NCBI GenBank assembly: GCA_937927685.1
Contig: CALBSC010000063.1
Coordinates: 50,479 to 114,478 of the forward strand
Origin: an uncultured Burkholderiales bacterium
GTDB lineage: Bacteria > Pseudomonadota > Gammaproteobacteria > Burkholderiales > Burkholderiaceae_C
Length of the DNA stretch: 64,000 nt
Direction of reading: 5' to 3'
This document shows, piece by piece, positions 44,896 to 54,000 of the stretch (position 1 is the first letter of the stretch; each line of letters starts with the position of its first letter). Below the pieces are notes generated by a model, which saw only the letters and a program-made list of their open reading frames with translations, made no database searches and had not been told where the DNA came from. The position numbers and the translations under genes are program-made.

Positions 44896-45821
44896 GAAGG
44901 CTCCCGCTTGTGGGCAAACAGGCGACGTATCAGTCCCATGACCCCGCCCGGCACCCACAGCACGACAGCAATGAATACCAAGCCCATCACCGCCAGGTGA
45001 AGCTCAAAAAACGTGCTGACCCAATTGCGCAAGCCCAGAATCAAGCCGGCACCCAGGAACGGGCCGAGCAATGTCCCTGAGCCGCCCACGATGGCCATGA
45101 GCACAGACTCCACATTCACATGCAGCGAAGCCGACACCGGGTTGACAAACTTGTTGAAGCACACATACAACACCCCCGCCAGACTGGCCAACAGGGAAGA
45201 CAGCACAAAGGCGGCATAGAGATGCCGGGCCGGCGAAAAGCCCAGGCTGCGCATGCGCGGCTCGCCGGATTTGATGCCCCGTAGCGCCAGTCCGAAGGGC
45301 GATGCCACCACGCGGGCGTACAAGGCCAGCACCAGTGCAACGATCAACAAGATGACGTAGTACATCTCGATGCCGTTTTGAACGCTGAAGCGACCCACCG
45401 AGGGCGCTGGCACATTGGTGATGCCACTGTCCCCGCCGGTGAGGGCGCTCCAGCGATAACCCACCCCCCAAATCACGTAGCCCATGGCCAGCGTCACCAG
45501 TATGAAATACACACCACGGGTTCGCACCGCGAGCCCAAACAACAAGCCTAAGGATGTGCCCAGGGCCACACCGGCTGCCATGGCGCTCAGGGTGCTGAAG
45601 CCATAGCGCACTTGCAAGATGGCACTGGTGTAGGCCGCCACCGAGAAAAAAGCTGCGTGACACAGAGAGAAAAGCCCCGCATGGCCCAGCAGCAAATCGG
45701 TGGCCAATGCCAACAAGCCAAAGATGAGCATCTGGGTCAGCAGGCTGACCCAGTATTCGCCCGCCACCCAGGGCAGACTCAGCAGCAGGAGGCCCAGGAC
45801 GATCCACCAACGTGTTTGCAC
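44892..45821 (-). CDS. livM: Branched-chain-type ABC permease LivM (second operon)
   Basis: A 309-residue permease with about nine or ten helices. DLLLGHAGLFSLCHAAFFSV is the conserved LivM region, and ARVVASPFGLALRGIKSGEP is the ATPase-docking loop. I start it at a GTG (MQTRWWIVLG) with GGGG six bases upstream; a TTG at 45842 overlapping the LivH stop is an alternative. The frame is open far upstream but that part is hidden inside LivH and not homologous. Confidence 0.9.
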   Translation of the reverse strand: MQTRWWIVLGLLLLSLPWVAGEYWVSLLTQMLIFGLLALATDLLLGHAGLFSLCHAAFFSVAAYTSAILQVRYGFSTLSAMAAGVALGTSLGLLFGLAVRTRGVYFILVTLAMGYVIWGVGYRWSALTGGDSGITNVPAPSVGRFSVQNGIEMYYVILLIVALVLALYARVVASPFGLALRGIKSGEPRMRSLGFSPARHLYAAFVLSSLLASLAGVLYVCFNKFVNPVSASLHVNVESVLMAIVGGSGTLLGPFLGAGLILGLRNWVSTFFELHLAVMGLVFIAVVLWVPGGVMGLIRRLFAHKREPS

Positions 45822-45838
45822 GCGTATCCCCTGCTCGC

Positions 45839-46705
45839 TCAATGCATCAGCGCGGTGCCAAATAGGCCACGCGGACGAAACAACAACAGCACCGCCATGG
45901 GGCCAAAGAGGACGAAGTACGACATCTCCGGCACCAACCAGCGACCATACGCATCCAACAACCCCACGACCACTGCACCGATCATGGCGCCTTCGAGACT
46001 GCCCAGTCCGCCCACAATGACCACCACGAGGGCAAACACCAGGATTTCCCATTCGGCCCCCGGGTAGACCGTGAGGAATGCCCCCCCCAAAACACCCGAA
46101 AATCCCGCCAGAAATGAGGCCAGACCGGACACCAGCACGAACAGACGGTCCACGTGGATGCCCACAGCAGAGACCATCTCACGGTCGTCGACACCGGCGC
46201 GGATGGCTGCGCCAATCTGCGTACGTCGATAAATGAACCACAACATCAAGGCCACACCGATCCCCACGCTCACCAGCACGAGGCGAAACAGGGGATAGGT
46301 GATGCCGCCAGGCAATTCCACCACGCCACGCAGCATGGGGGGCAACGGCAGTTTCAGGGCGTCGCCGCCCCAGATCTTGATGGAAACATCGCCAACCAGA
46401 TAGGCGACTCCCACGGTGATCAGCACCTGGGCCAGGTGGTCTTCACCAGTACGACGAATCAGAAACCGGTCATTGATCCAGCCCAGCAGTACCGCGGAGG
46501 CACCGCCCGCCAGCAAGGCCAAGGTGAAACTGCCGGTAGCCTTGGCCACGGTCAAACCCACATACCCGCCTAGCAGGTAGTACGCCCCGTGCGCCATGTT
46601 CACAATGCGCATGAGGCCAAAAGTCAGCGTGAATCCACTGGCCAGCAGGAACAACAAAGCGGCATAAGTGATGCCGTTGAAAGTTTGCAGGATGAAACTG
46701 TTCAT
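45839..46705 (-). CDS. livH: Branched-chain-type ABC permease LivH (second operon)
   Basis: A 288-residue permease with about eight helices. LQTFNGITYAALLFLLASGF at the start and GLMRIVNMAHGAYYLLGGYV are typical LivH segments; VFALVVVIVGGLGSLEGAMI is the late conserved loop. It is separated from the binding-protein gene by 66 bases that include a modest stem-loop. It ends just before LivM. Confidence 0.93.
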   Translation of the reverse strand: MNSFILQTFNGITYAALLFLLASGFTLTFGLMRIVNMAHGAYYLLGGYVGLTVAKATGSFTLALLAGGASAVLLGWINDRFLIRRTGEDHLAQVLITVGVAYLVGDVSIKIWGGDALKLPLPPMLRGVVELPGGITYPLFRLVLVSVGIGVALMLWFIYRRTQIGAAIRAGVDDREMVSAVGIHVDRLFVLVSGLASFLAGFSGVLGGAFLTVYPGAEWEILVFALVVVIVGGLGSLEGAMIGAVVVGLLDAYGRWLVPEMSYFVLFGPMAVLLLFRPRGLFGTALMH

Positions 46706-46724
46706 GAAGCCGAGTCCGGGCTCA

Positions 46725-46747
46725 TCGGGGTTGTGCTCATCCCGATT
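46725..46747 (-). other. Small stem-loop between receptor and permease genes
   Basis: ATCGGG at 46725-46730 pairs with CCCGAT at 46742-46747 across an 11-base loop, between the receptor stop and the LivH start. There is no T-run, so a message-stabilising or weak attenuating role is possible but unproven. Confidence 0.3.
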
Positions 46748-46771
46748 AAGCCGGGGCGCAAGCCATCCATC

Positions 46772-48013
46772 TCAAGGCTTGTAAGGGCCGCGCTTGAGGA
46801 AGTCCTCGGGCTTGTCGGTCCAGAATTGCGACACATTGGTGTAGGTCTTGACCGGCACGTTCATGAGTTGTTCGCCCAGAATCGGGTGTTTGACCTTTTG
46901 CAAACGGGTCACGTAGACGTTTTGAACGGGGTTGTCGTACGCATCCAGCTTGAGCGGTCCGCGCGGGGCTTTGACCTGCACCGTGCGCATGGCTTTCAGG
47001 AAAGCGGCGCGGTCCTCAACATTCCCGTTGATGGAGTCGATGGCCGCCTTGGTCCACAGGCCGGCGGTCCAGGCGGACTCGGCAAACCAGGAGGGCAGGC
47101 GCTTGTAGCGACGGGCAAATTCATCCACAAAAGCCTTGTTCTCAGGCGTGTCGATACCGGCCACGTAGTGCACGGAGTTGGAGATCAGGCCCACGGCACG
47201 ATCATCGATTTGAGGGATGGCGTCCTCGTGCAACCAGTAGCCACCGTGCAGTTTGAATTTCTTGTCGTACCCGAAGTTGTACCAGGCCTCAAAAAACCGG
47301 ATACGAGCGACCCCGGCCAGTGCCACGACAACCGCATCGCTGTCGGCAGGAATGGCCGCCAGCGATGCGCCGTAGTCTGCGGTGGCTAACGGCGCCCAGA
47401 TCACCTTGTTGACCTTGCCGCCCAACTCTTTGTAAGTGCGGATCATGCCGCCGGCCACCTCATGACCCCAGGTGTAGTCCGAGGCAATGAACGTGGCGTT
47501 ACGTGCGCCCAGATCCTTGTAGAGGTAGTCGCCAAATGGATGGCTGATTTGACTGGCGGAGACGGCGGTTCGAATCACCGTCGGCGTGCGGTCCCACTTG
47601 GTGTTGGTGTCAGCACCGGCAGGATCGAGGATGAGCGGAACGCCGGTTTCCTTGCTGACTTGCGCCACGGCAGGGCCTTCATGTCCGCACAACGGCCCGA
47701 GCATGAAATTGACTTTTTCCTGCAAGGCCAGGCGGCGAGCTTGAGTCAGGGCTTGATCCGGGTTGCAGGATGTGTCGGCCACGACCAACTCGACTTTGCG
47801 GCCGCCAGCGGTGTTGTTGTTCTTGTCCCAGAACATCTTCAAGCTGTCGATCATTTCCGCACCCGGGGTGGCCAACGGCCCGGTGATGGGGGCCAGTACC
47901 CCAATGCGAATTGGCCCCTTGTTTTGCGCCAGGCTTGACGTCATCGAGAGCGCCGCCAAAGCCGACAAGGCCAAACCTTTCCAGGTCGGCCAGCGAGAAG
48001 AGATGCGGTTCAT
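46772..48013 (-). CDS. Branched-chain-type ABC transporter substrate-binding protein (second operon)
   Basis: A 413-residue periplasmic receptor of the LivK family. A Sec signal peptide (MNRISSRW, hydrophobic core, SSLAQ) is followed by GPIRIGVLAPITGPLATPGA; the later GPLCGHEGPAVAQVSKETGV is the ligand-lobe region. The ATG 48013 has AAGGA upstream; open sequence further upstream is not homologous. As the operon ends in an acetamidase homologue, the ligand may be an amide or urea-like compound, an inference from context. Confidence 0.92.
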   Translation of the reverse strand: MNRISSRWPTWKGLALSALAALSMTSSLAQNKGPIRIGVLAPITGPLATPGAEMIDSLKMFWDKNNNTAGGRKVELVVADTSCNPDQALTQARRLALQEKVNFMLGPLCGHEGPAVAQVSKETGVPLILDPAGADTNTKWDRTPTVIRTAVSASQISHPFGDYLYKDLGARNATFIASDYTWGHEVAGGMIRTYKELGGKVNKVIWAPLATADYGASLAAIPADSDAVVVALAGVARIRFFEAWYNFGYDKKFKLHGGYWLHEDAIPQIDDRAVGLISNSVHYVAGIDTPENKAFVDEFARRYKRLPSWFAESAWTAGLWTKAAIDSINGNVEDRAAFLKAMRTVQVKAPRGPLKLDAYDNPVQNVYVTRLQKVKHPILGEQLMNVPVKTYTNVSQFWTDKPEDFLKRGPYKP

Positions 48014-48188
48014 GGGAATATCCTTTATCGACGTTGGAGAGGCATGGGCCTGTTGCCTGTCAAGCAAAGACTAAAAGCGAATCTATCCAAACCCTGTCAC
48101 CTTTCGAACAGGGTAATCCCGAGGAGTTGTCTCCGACGTGCGCGCGGATGAAGTTCTGGCGAGAGGTGTTTGCTTGGGGAAGGGGATG

Positions 48189-48971
48189 TCAATCCAGCGC
48201 AGGCGGCTCAAACCAGTTGGTCAGCGCCAGGCCGCCATCGACCACAAAGGCCGCGCCGGTCACATAGCCCGACAACCGGTTGGACAACACGGTCAGGGCC
48301 ATGGGGGCCAGGTCTTCGCTCTTGCCCAGGCGGCCCAAGGGAATGTGACGCGCCAACGCCGGATCAGCCACAAAGCCACCGGCCGCAATGGCACCGGGGA
48401 CCAGGGCATTGACGCGGATGCCGTAACGACCCAGTGACCTGGCCAGTTCCTTGACCATCATGGCCAGCGCGGCTTTGGATGTGCTGTAGTGGGGCAAATT
48501 GCGCGGTGTCTGGGCGTGCAGGGAGGTGAGCATCAGGAAAGAGCCGGGCGTGTTGGCCTGGATCAGCGAACGCGCCAGGCCGCGAGCCAGGTGAAAGCCT
48601 GCGTCCACATTCACTGCACGCATGCGTCGCCAGGTGTCCTCGTCCACCGCCAACGCGTGATCGACCTCCCGGCGGGGCGGGGACGCACTGTGTACGAAAT
48701 GTGTGACCAGCCCCAGGGTGGACTGGGCGTGCTGCAAGAGGGCGTCGCACGCCGCAGGTTCGGCCAGGTCCCCCACCCAGGGTACTGCCAGGTCGGGCTG
48801 GGCCGACGTGGCGATCGCCGCCATGAGCGTTTTTTCATTGACATCGGCAAACAGGGTGCGAACACCTTCCCCCACGAGGGCTTGTGCAATGGCACGCCCG
48901 ATGCCATTGCCGGCCCCCGTCACGACAGCTGCATCACGGTCGGGGGAAAACGGGGTGCTGAACAGGCTCAT
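48189..48971 (-). CDS. Short-chain dehydrogenase/reductase
   Basis: A 260-residue SDR. VVTGAGNGIGRAIAQAL binds the cofactor, VHSASPP replaces the usual NNAG, LTSLHAQ supplies the Ser, and YSTSK the catalytic Tyr and Lys; the C-terminus carries VTGAAFVVDGGLALTNW. The ATG 48971 has GGAGAG upstream. It is a single gene, divergent from the D-2-hydroxyacid dehydrogenase at 49129, and separated from the Liv operon receptor by 175 bases in which I see nothing clear. The replaced NNAG motif suggests a divergent subfamily. Confidence 0.88.
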   Translation of the reverse strand: MSLFSTPFSPDRDAAVVTGAGNGIGRAIAQALVGEGVRTLFADVNEKTLMAAIATSAQPDLAVPWVGDLAEPAACDALLQHAQSTLGLVTHFVHSASPPRREVDHALAVDEDTWRRMRAVNVDAGFHLARGLARSLIQANTPGSFLMLTSLHAQTPRNLPHYSTSKAALAMMVKELARSLGRYGIRVNALVPGAIAAGGFVADPALARHIPLGRLGKSEDLAPMALTVLSNRLSGYVTGAAFVVDGGLALTNWFEPPALD

Positions 48972-49128
48972 GAACTCTCCGGTGAATGTGTGGGTTATTT
49001 CACTGTAAAAATGGGGATGACACAAGATGAGGCAATTCAAATTCGGCGGATCGAAGGGTGTCGCCGGTGTGTCGAACGCAAAATTACGGACAATGGGCTG
49101 GCCAGATAACACCGATGAGGATGCCGGG

Positions 49129-50067
49129 ATGAAAATTGCCGTGCTTGATGATTTTCAAGATTGCGTGAAAACCTTGGACTGTTTTGCCAAGGTCAAGGGA
49201 CACGACGTGATCGTGTTGAACCAGCATGTCAGTGATCCGGTCGAGCTGTCCGGTTTGCTCCAAGGTGTGCAGGCCCTGGTGCTTATTCGCGAGCGCACGT
49301 ATGTGGGGGAAGCGTTGTTGTCGCGTTTGCCGGACTTGAAGGTGATTGCTCAAACCGGCAAGGTGGGGCGTCATCTGGATATGGCGGCGTGTCAGGCCCG
49401 TGGCATCACGGTGTTTGAAACCGATGTGACGACGGAGGCGACGGCCGAATTCACCTTGTTGATGATATTGGCGAGCCTGCGTAACCTGGTCCCTGAGGCC
49501 ACGAACATGAATGCCGGTATTTGGCAGCGTACGCTGGGACGACAGCTGCACGGACGCACCCTGGGTATCCTGGGGTTGGGTCGCATTGGCGAACAGGTGG
49601 CACAGGCCGGACAAACGCTGGGCGCGCGCATCCTGGTGTGGGGGCGTGAAGGCTCGCAACAAAAAGCCCGGGAGCATGGCTGGGCTGTGGCCGCTTCCCG
49701 TGAGGCCTTTTTTGCACAATCGGATGTGTTGTGCATTCTGGTTCGCTTGTCACCGCAGACCCAAGGTCTCGTGACCGCTCAGGACCTCGCACAGATGAAG
49801 CCGGATGCTATTTTGATCAACACGGCGCGAGCGGAACTGATTGCGCCTGGCGCACTCGTCACGGCTTTGCGCCAGGGACGCCCCGGATTTGCTGCGGTCG
49901 ATGTATACGAGCAAGAGCCTGTCATGTCCAAGCGTCATGCATTGCAAGACTTGCCCAATTGTCTGTGCACCCCGCACCTGGGGTTTGTCGAACGAGACAA
50001 TTACGAGAATTACCTGGGGCAATCGTTTGATCACATCAACCGTTTTTTCGATCACGCTGCGGGCTAA
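49129..50067 (+). CDS. D-2-hydroxyacid dehydrogenase family protein
   Basis: A 312-residue NAD-dependent dehydrogenase of the phosphoglycerate/glycerate dehydrogenase family. GILGLGRIGEQVAQ is the dinucleotide site; the catalytic Arg (NTARAEL), Glu (YEQEP) and His (TPHLG) are all present. The ATG at MKIAVLDDFQDC is preferred on homology, as the open frame upstream lies in the divergent promoter region. It is followed after 23 bases by a Bug gene and then a PEP-mutase-type lyase, forming a three-gene operon for a hydroxy or oxo acid. Confidence 0.92.
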   Translation: MKIAVLDDFQDCVKTLDCFAKVKGHDVIVLNQHVSDPVELSGLLQGVQALVLIRERTYVGEALLSRLPDLKVIAQTGKVGRHLDMAACQARGITVFETDVTTEATAEFTLLMILASLRNLVPEATNMNAGIWQRTLGRQLHGRTLGILGLGRIGEQVAQAGQTLGARILVWGREGSQQKAREHGWAVAASREAFFAQSDVLCILVRLSPQTQGLVTAQDLAQMKPDAILINTARAELIAPGALVTALRQGRPGFAAVDVYEQEPVMSKRHALQDLPNCLCTPHLGFVERDNYENYLGQSFDHINRFFDHAAG

Positions 50068-50090
50068 CCTGTTGTTTTGAAAGCATTGTC

Positions 50091-51068
50091 ATGAGCGAAG
50101 TACGTCCTTTCCGCTGGCTGCGTTGCATTGCCTGGAGTTGCCTGATCCTGCCGCTGTGGAGCTCGGCCCAGTCAGCCTGGCCGAACAAGCCCATCCATTT
50201 CATTGTCCCGTTCGCGGCCGGTGGCGCCAACGATCTCATGGGGCGTGCTGCGGCCGAAGGAGCCAGCAAGGTGCTGGGGCAAACCGTGATCGTGGAGAAC
50301 CGCCCCGGTGCGGGTGGATCGCTGGGCGCATCGCTTGTGGCCAAGAGCACGCCGGACGGCTACACCTTTTTGATCAGCGCCGCCGGGACGATTTCCAACC
50401 CCATGATCAAGAAGAACTTGCCCTACAAGGACGAGGATCTGGTGCCGGTGGCCTTGATCGCACTGTCGCCATCGATGGTGGTGGTGCCACAGTCGTCACG
50501 CTACCAAAACCTGAAGGACTTTGTGGACGCCTCCAGGCAGGGCAAGGGCTTCAATTTCGCGACGGCCGGATCCGGCAGTACGCCGCACTTCGTGGCGGAA
50601 ATCCTGAATGTGAAATATGGCGCACAACTGCAAGCCGTGCCCTATAAAAGTGGGTCTGAAAGCACCACGGCCGTGATGGGCGGCCAGGTGGAGGGCACTT
50701 CCGAGGCCAGCATCATTGCCTTGCCCCACATCCTGCACGACGGCAAATTCAAGGCGCTGGCCACTACCTGGACACAACGACTCTCGGCCTACCCGCAATT
50801 GAGCACCGCCACCGAACAAGGTTTCCCCGAACTGAAAATTGCCCATTGGGCCGGCGTCCATGCGCCCAAGGGGACGCCCGAAGAGGTGATGGACAAAGTG
50901 GCCGCCGCCGTGGACAAAGCCATGAAGGATCCGACGATCACGCAACGACTCAAGGCCTTGGGCATCGAGCCCATGGGCGGGACCCGTTCTGATTTCAACC
51001 GTTTCACACAAGAGGAACGCAAACGCCTGGGCGAGATCGTGCGTGCGGCACAAATGAAAGACAACTGA
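50091..51068 (+). CDS. TctC/Bug-family substrate-binding protein (Bug 7 of 9)
   Basis: A 325-residue exported Bug receptor with a Sec leader ending SSAQ, then AWPNKPIHFIVPFAAGGAND and VIVENRPGAGGSLGASLV. It lies 23 bases after the dehydrogenase stop and two bases before the PEP-mutase-type gene, so all three are on one message. I see no strong ribosome site, which suggests coupling to the upstream gene. Confidence 0.93.
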   Translation: MSEVRPFRWLRCIAWSCLILPLWSSAQSAWPNKPIHFIVPFAAGGANDLMGRAAAEGASKVLGQTVIVENRPGAGGSLGASLVAKSTPDGYTFLISAAGTISNPMIKKNLPYKDEDLVPVALIALSPSMVVVPQSSRYQNLKDFVDASRQGKGFNFATAGSGSTPHFVAEILNVKYGAQLQAVPYKSGSESTTAVMGGQVEGTSEASIIALPHILHDGKFKALATTWTQRLSAYPQLSTATEQGFPELKIAHWAGVHAPKGTPEEVMDKVAAAVDKAMKDPTITQRLKALGIEPMGGTRSDFNRFTQEERKRLGEIVRAAQMKDN

Positions 51069-51070
51069 GC

Positions 51071-51931
51071 ATGAATACCAAGCAGCAACTGCGAGCCCTG
51101 GTGCAGGCCCGGCGTGGTGTGGTGGTGCCAGGCGCATTCAACGCCTTGTCGGCGCGAGTGGTGGCCGACATGGGCTTTGAGGCGCTGTATGTCACCGGCG
51201 CAGGGGTGACCAACATGTGGCTGGGACTGCCAGACCAGGCCTTCATGGGTTTGACAGATATCGCCGATCACACCGCCCGTATCCGTGACGCGGTGGAGTT
51301 GCCCCTCATCGTCGACGCAGACACTGGATTTGGCAACGCGCTGAACACGTATCACACGGTCCGCACGCTCGAGCGCGCCGGCGCAGACTGCATTCAACTG
51401 GAGGACCAGGTGTCGCCCAAGCGGTGCGGCCATTTCAATGGCAAGGATGTGGTGTCCACAGAAGATATGCTGGGCAAGATCCGCGCTGCCTGTGATGCGC
51501 GTCGTGACCCTGACCTCATGATCATGGCTCGTACCGATGCGGCGGCCGTGCATGGGTTCGAGGCCGCGCTTGAGCGTGCGCAACGCTTTGCCGAGGCGGG
51601 TGCCGACATCCTCTTTGTGGAGGCGGTGACCCATCTGGAGGAGGTGCGGGCCTTGCCACAGCGGCTGGCCACCCCACAACTCATCAACATGGTGATCGGT
51701 GGCAAGACCCCTATCACGAGTGCCGATGAACTGTCTCAGCTGGGGTATGGCCTGGTCCTCTATGCCAATGCGGCCTTGCAAGGCGCGGTAGCGGGTATGC
51801 AGCGTGTTCTGCATCAATTGCGAACCACGCATCGTGTCGATGAAGACCCCGCGCTGGTGGCGCCGTTTGTCGAACGTCAGCGCCTGGTGGGCAAGCCCGC
51901 CTGGGATGCCTTGGAGCAGCGGTACGTGTGA
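51071..51931 (+). CDS. Isocitrate lyase/PEP mutase superfamily protein (oxaloacetate decarboxylase or 2-methylisocitrate lyase type)
   Basis: A 286-residue TIM-barrel enzyme. VDADTGFG (81-88) binds the metal and substrate carboxylates, and KRCGH (117-121) is the lyase active-site loop with the catalytic Cys. Enzymes of this group cleave carbon-carbon or carbon-phosphorus bonds next to a 2-oxo or 2-hydroxy acid, for example oxaloacetate, 2-methylisocitrate or dimethylmalate. It starts two bases after the Bug stop. A relative at 54001 has KKCGH instead. The exact reaction is not clear. Confidence 0.88.
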   Translation: MNTKQQLRALVQARRGVVVPGAFNALSARVVADMGFEALYVTGAGVTNMWLGLPDQAFMGLTDIADHTARIRDAVELPLIVDADTGFGNALNTYHTVRTLERAGADCIQLEDQVSPKRCGHFNGKDVVSTEDMLGKIRAACDARRDPDLMIMARTDAAAVHGFEAALERAQRFAEAGADILFVEAVTHLEEVRALPQRLATPQLINMVIGGKTPITSADELSQLGYGLVLYANAALQGAVAGMQRVLHQLRTTHRVDEDPALVAPFVERQRLVGKPAWDALEQRYV

Positions 51932-52049
51932 GTCGGGTCAACCGCGGGCTTGCCGTGGCACAGCGGAACACGCCGGGGTGAGGCGGCAGGAGGTGCCCCT
52001 ACACCCCAGCGCTTCGCGATGCGCGATCGACGAATCCGAGAAGCACGGT

Positions 52050-53333
52050 TTACCGTACCGAAAAGGGTGACTGATACGGGCGTCCGGACACGACGCCAGC
52101 AATCACAGTGCCCAGCGGTTTGAGATAGGACTTGCCACTTCGCTTGTTGCTGCGTGTGTCGACAAAATCCACAGGGCCTTCGACCAACTCCATGATCGAC
52201 AGGTCGGCGGGTGCACCAATCTGTAACGTCCCATGCTTGGGAATGCGCTCGATCACACGGGCTGGGGCGACGGTAGACATGCGCACCACTTCAGACAAGG
52301 AAAATCCCATGCCCAGGAATTTGCTCATGACCCAGGGCAGGTAAGGCATGCCCGGTGTGTTCGCTGAAAACACATGCACGTCGGAGCTCAAGGTGTCGGG
52401 CATGCAGCCTTGGGCCATGGCGGCTTCGGCGATGGTGTAGTCAAAGCTGCCTCCGCCGTGACCCACGTCAAAAATCACGCCACGTTTCTTGGCTTCGAGG
52501 GCGGCGGGCAACAGTTTGCCATCCTGAACAATGTTGGTGCCATGACCCGCTTCGTTCGTTGCGCCTGAGTAGCAGTGGGTCAGGATATCACCGGGGCGTA
52601 GCGCGTCCAGAATCTGCGACATCAGGGCGCGGTCCGAAACGCCTCCGATGTGGCACATGACTTTGGCCGGCACGCCCGAAAGTTCACAGGCACGGATCGC
52701 ACGTCTCAGGGGTTCCATGCCATGACGTGCAATCACGTTTTCGCTCATGCGCACCTTGACGCCCAGAACGATGTCCGAATTCTCCGCGACGGCTCGTGCG
52801 GCAAGTTCGGGTTTGGCGTAGTCGATGTTGAATAATTCAGGCACTGGAAAGCCTGCAAGACCCGCGACGGCAATGTGGACAAATGCAAACTGACGCGTGC
52901 GGGATGCCGGCATGACAAAACGTCGCCAGGCGGCAATATTGTTGGCGCCGCCGTCACCCGCTGAAATCGTCGTGGTCGTGCATTGATGGGCAAGCAACTC
53001 GTCGGCCGGTATCCCAATGGCCGATCCATAGGGGTATGTGTGGCAATGCAAATCGATCAGGCCGGGCGTGACGAGTTTGTTGCCGGCGTCCAGGACGCGA
53101 AGCCCCCGCTCGGCAGGAATGCTCATCTCCAGTGCCTCAATACGGCCAAAGCGCACGCCGATGTCACGTTTGCCGGATAGATTCTGGCTGGGGTCCACCA
53201 CATTCGCATTGCGAATCACCAGATCGAATTTGTCGTTGGGCCCCATGGCGGCCAGCGTGGCACCTGGCAGAGAGCACAGTGCGGCGAGCGAAACGCCGGC
53301 TCCCAGAATGTGTCGGCGGGTGGAATGGGTCAT
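52050..53333 (-). CDS. Exported amidohydrolase/deacetylase-family metallohydrolase
   Basis: A 427-residue amidohydrolase with a twin-arginine-like leader (STRRHILGAGVSLAALC, ending ATLAA). Metal-site motifs are LIDLHCHTYPYG, GVKVRMSENV with the probable carboxylated Lys, MCHIGG, LTHCYSG and LSSDVH. The closest named group is COG3964, predicted deacetylases and dihydroorotase-like enzymes, normally cytoplasmic. AGGAGA precedes the ATG 53333. It is monocistronic. A periplasmic location would be unusual for this group and is predicted from the leader only. Confidence 0.87.
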   Translation of the reverse strand: MTHSTRRHILGAGVSLAALCSLPGATLAAMGPNDKFDLVIRNANVVDPSQNLSGKRDIGVRFGRIEALEMSIPAERGLRVLDAGNKLVTPGLIDLHCHTYPYGSAIGIPADELLAHQCTTTTISAGDGGANNIAAWRRFVMPASRTRQFAFVHIAVAGLAGFPVPELFNIDYAKPELAARAVAENSDIVLGVKVRMSENVIARHGMEPLRRAIRACELSGVPAKVMCHIGGVSDRALMSQILDALRPGDILTHCYSGATNEAGHGTNIVQDGKLLPAALEAKKRGVIFDVGHGGGSFDYTIAEAAMAQGCMPDTLSSDVHVFSANTPGMPYLPWVMSKFLGMGFSLSEVVRMSTVAPARVIERIPKHGTLQIGAPADLSIMELVEGPVDFVDTRSNKRSGKSYLKPLGTVIAGVVSGRPYQSPFSVR

Positions 53334-53600
53334 GTCGTGTCTCCTGGTTGGGGTGGTTGTTTGAGGCATTGTTGGCCGCTTGTGCTGACTCGTCAATCAT
53401 GTTGGCTACGGGGTGCTGAGGCTTTTGTTTTTTAAAGCCAGGGTCAATAATGCAAGCATGCCCACTCCCGCGGCGTTCTCCATGCATCATGGTTCCTGTT
53501 CAGAGGTTGTCCATCGTTTCGATGACGTTCGTCCTGTCGGTGCGCTGCAGATTCTGGCGGCTGCAGTGTGCTGCGACGTGACGCGCCAGGGCAGCGCCAA

Positions 53601-53999
53601 GTGAAACCGCTGACTCCCCGCAAATCTGAGGTCGAGTTCACGGCCATCCGTGCACAGGGCCCTGGTGGACAGAATGTGAACAAGGTGTCCAGCGCCATTC
53701 AGTTGCGCTTTGATGTGGGGGCCTCGAGCTTGCCTGAATCCCTCAAGACCCGGTGGCTGCAGTCATCCGACAATCGACTGACCTCGGAGGGCATCCTGAT
53801 CATCAAGGCGCAGCGTTACCGAACGCAGGAAGCCAACCGTCAGGACGCCTGGGCTCGGTTGCTTGAATTGATGCAGCGGTATGTCCATGCCCCCAAGACA
53901 CGCAAGGCGACACGGCCGACGCGCGCCTCCGTTCAACGGCGACTGCAGAGCAAGACCTTACACGGCAGGCTCAAGGCGACCCGGCAGGCACTGGACTGA
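53601..53999 (+). CDS. arfB: Alternative ribosome-rescue factor ArfB (peptidyl-tRNA hydrolase, YaeJ)
   Basis: About 132 residues with the release-factor motif GPGGQNVNKVSS that hydrolyses peptidyl-tRNA, and a basic C-terminal tail (RYVHAPKTRKATRPTR) that enters the empty mRNA channel of stalled ribosomes. The length matches ArfB. I favour the GTG at 53601 (MKPLTPRKSEVEF); a GTG 11 codons upstream (53568) is also possible. Its stop lies one base before the stop of the convergent lyase gene at 54001. It is unrelated to the catabolic genes around it. The 267 bases before it hold no gene I can support. Confidence 0.9.
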   Translation: MKPLTPRKSEVEFTAIRAQGPGGQNVNKVSSAIQLRFDVGASSLPESLKTRWLQSSDNRLTSEGILIIKAQRYRTQEANRQDAWARLLELMQRYVHAPKTRKATRPTRASVQRRLQSKTLHGRLKATRQALD

Positions 54000-54000
54000 G

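Noticed and set aside
53334..53600. Possible small gene between the exported amidohydrolase and arfB
   Set aside because: Short frames exist (for example 53413-53604), but none has a ribosome site, conserved motif or plausible composition.
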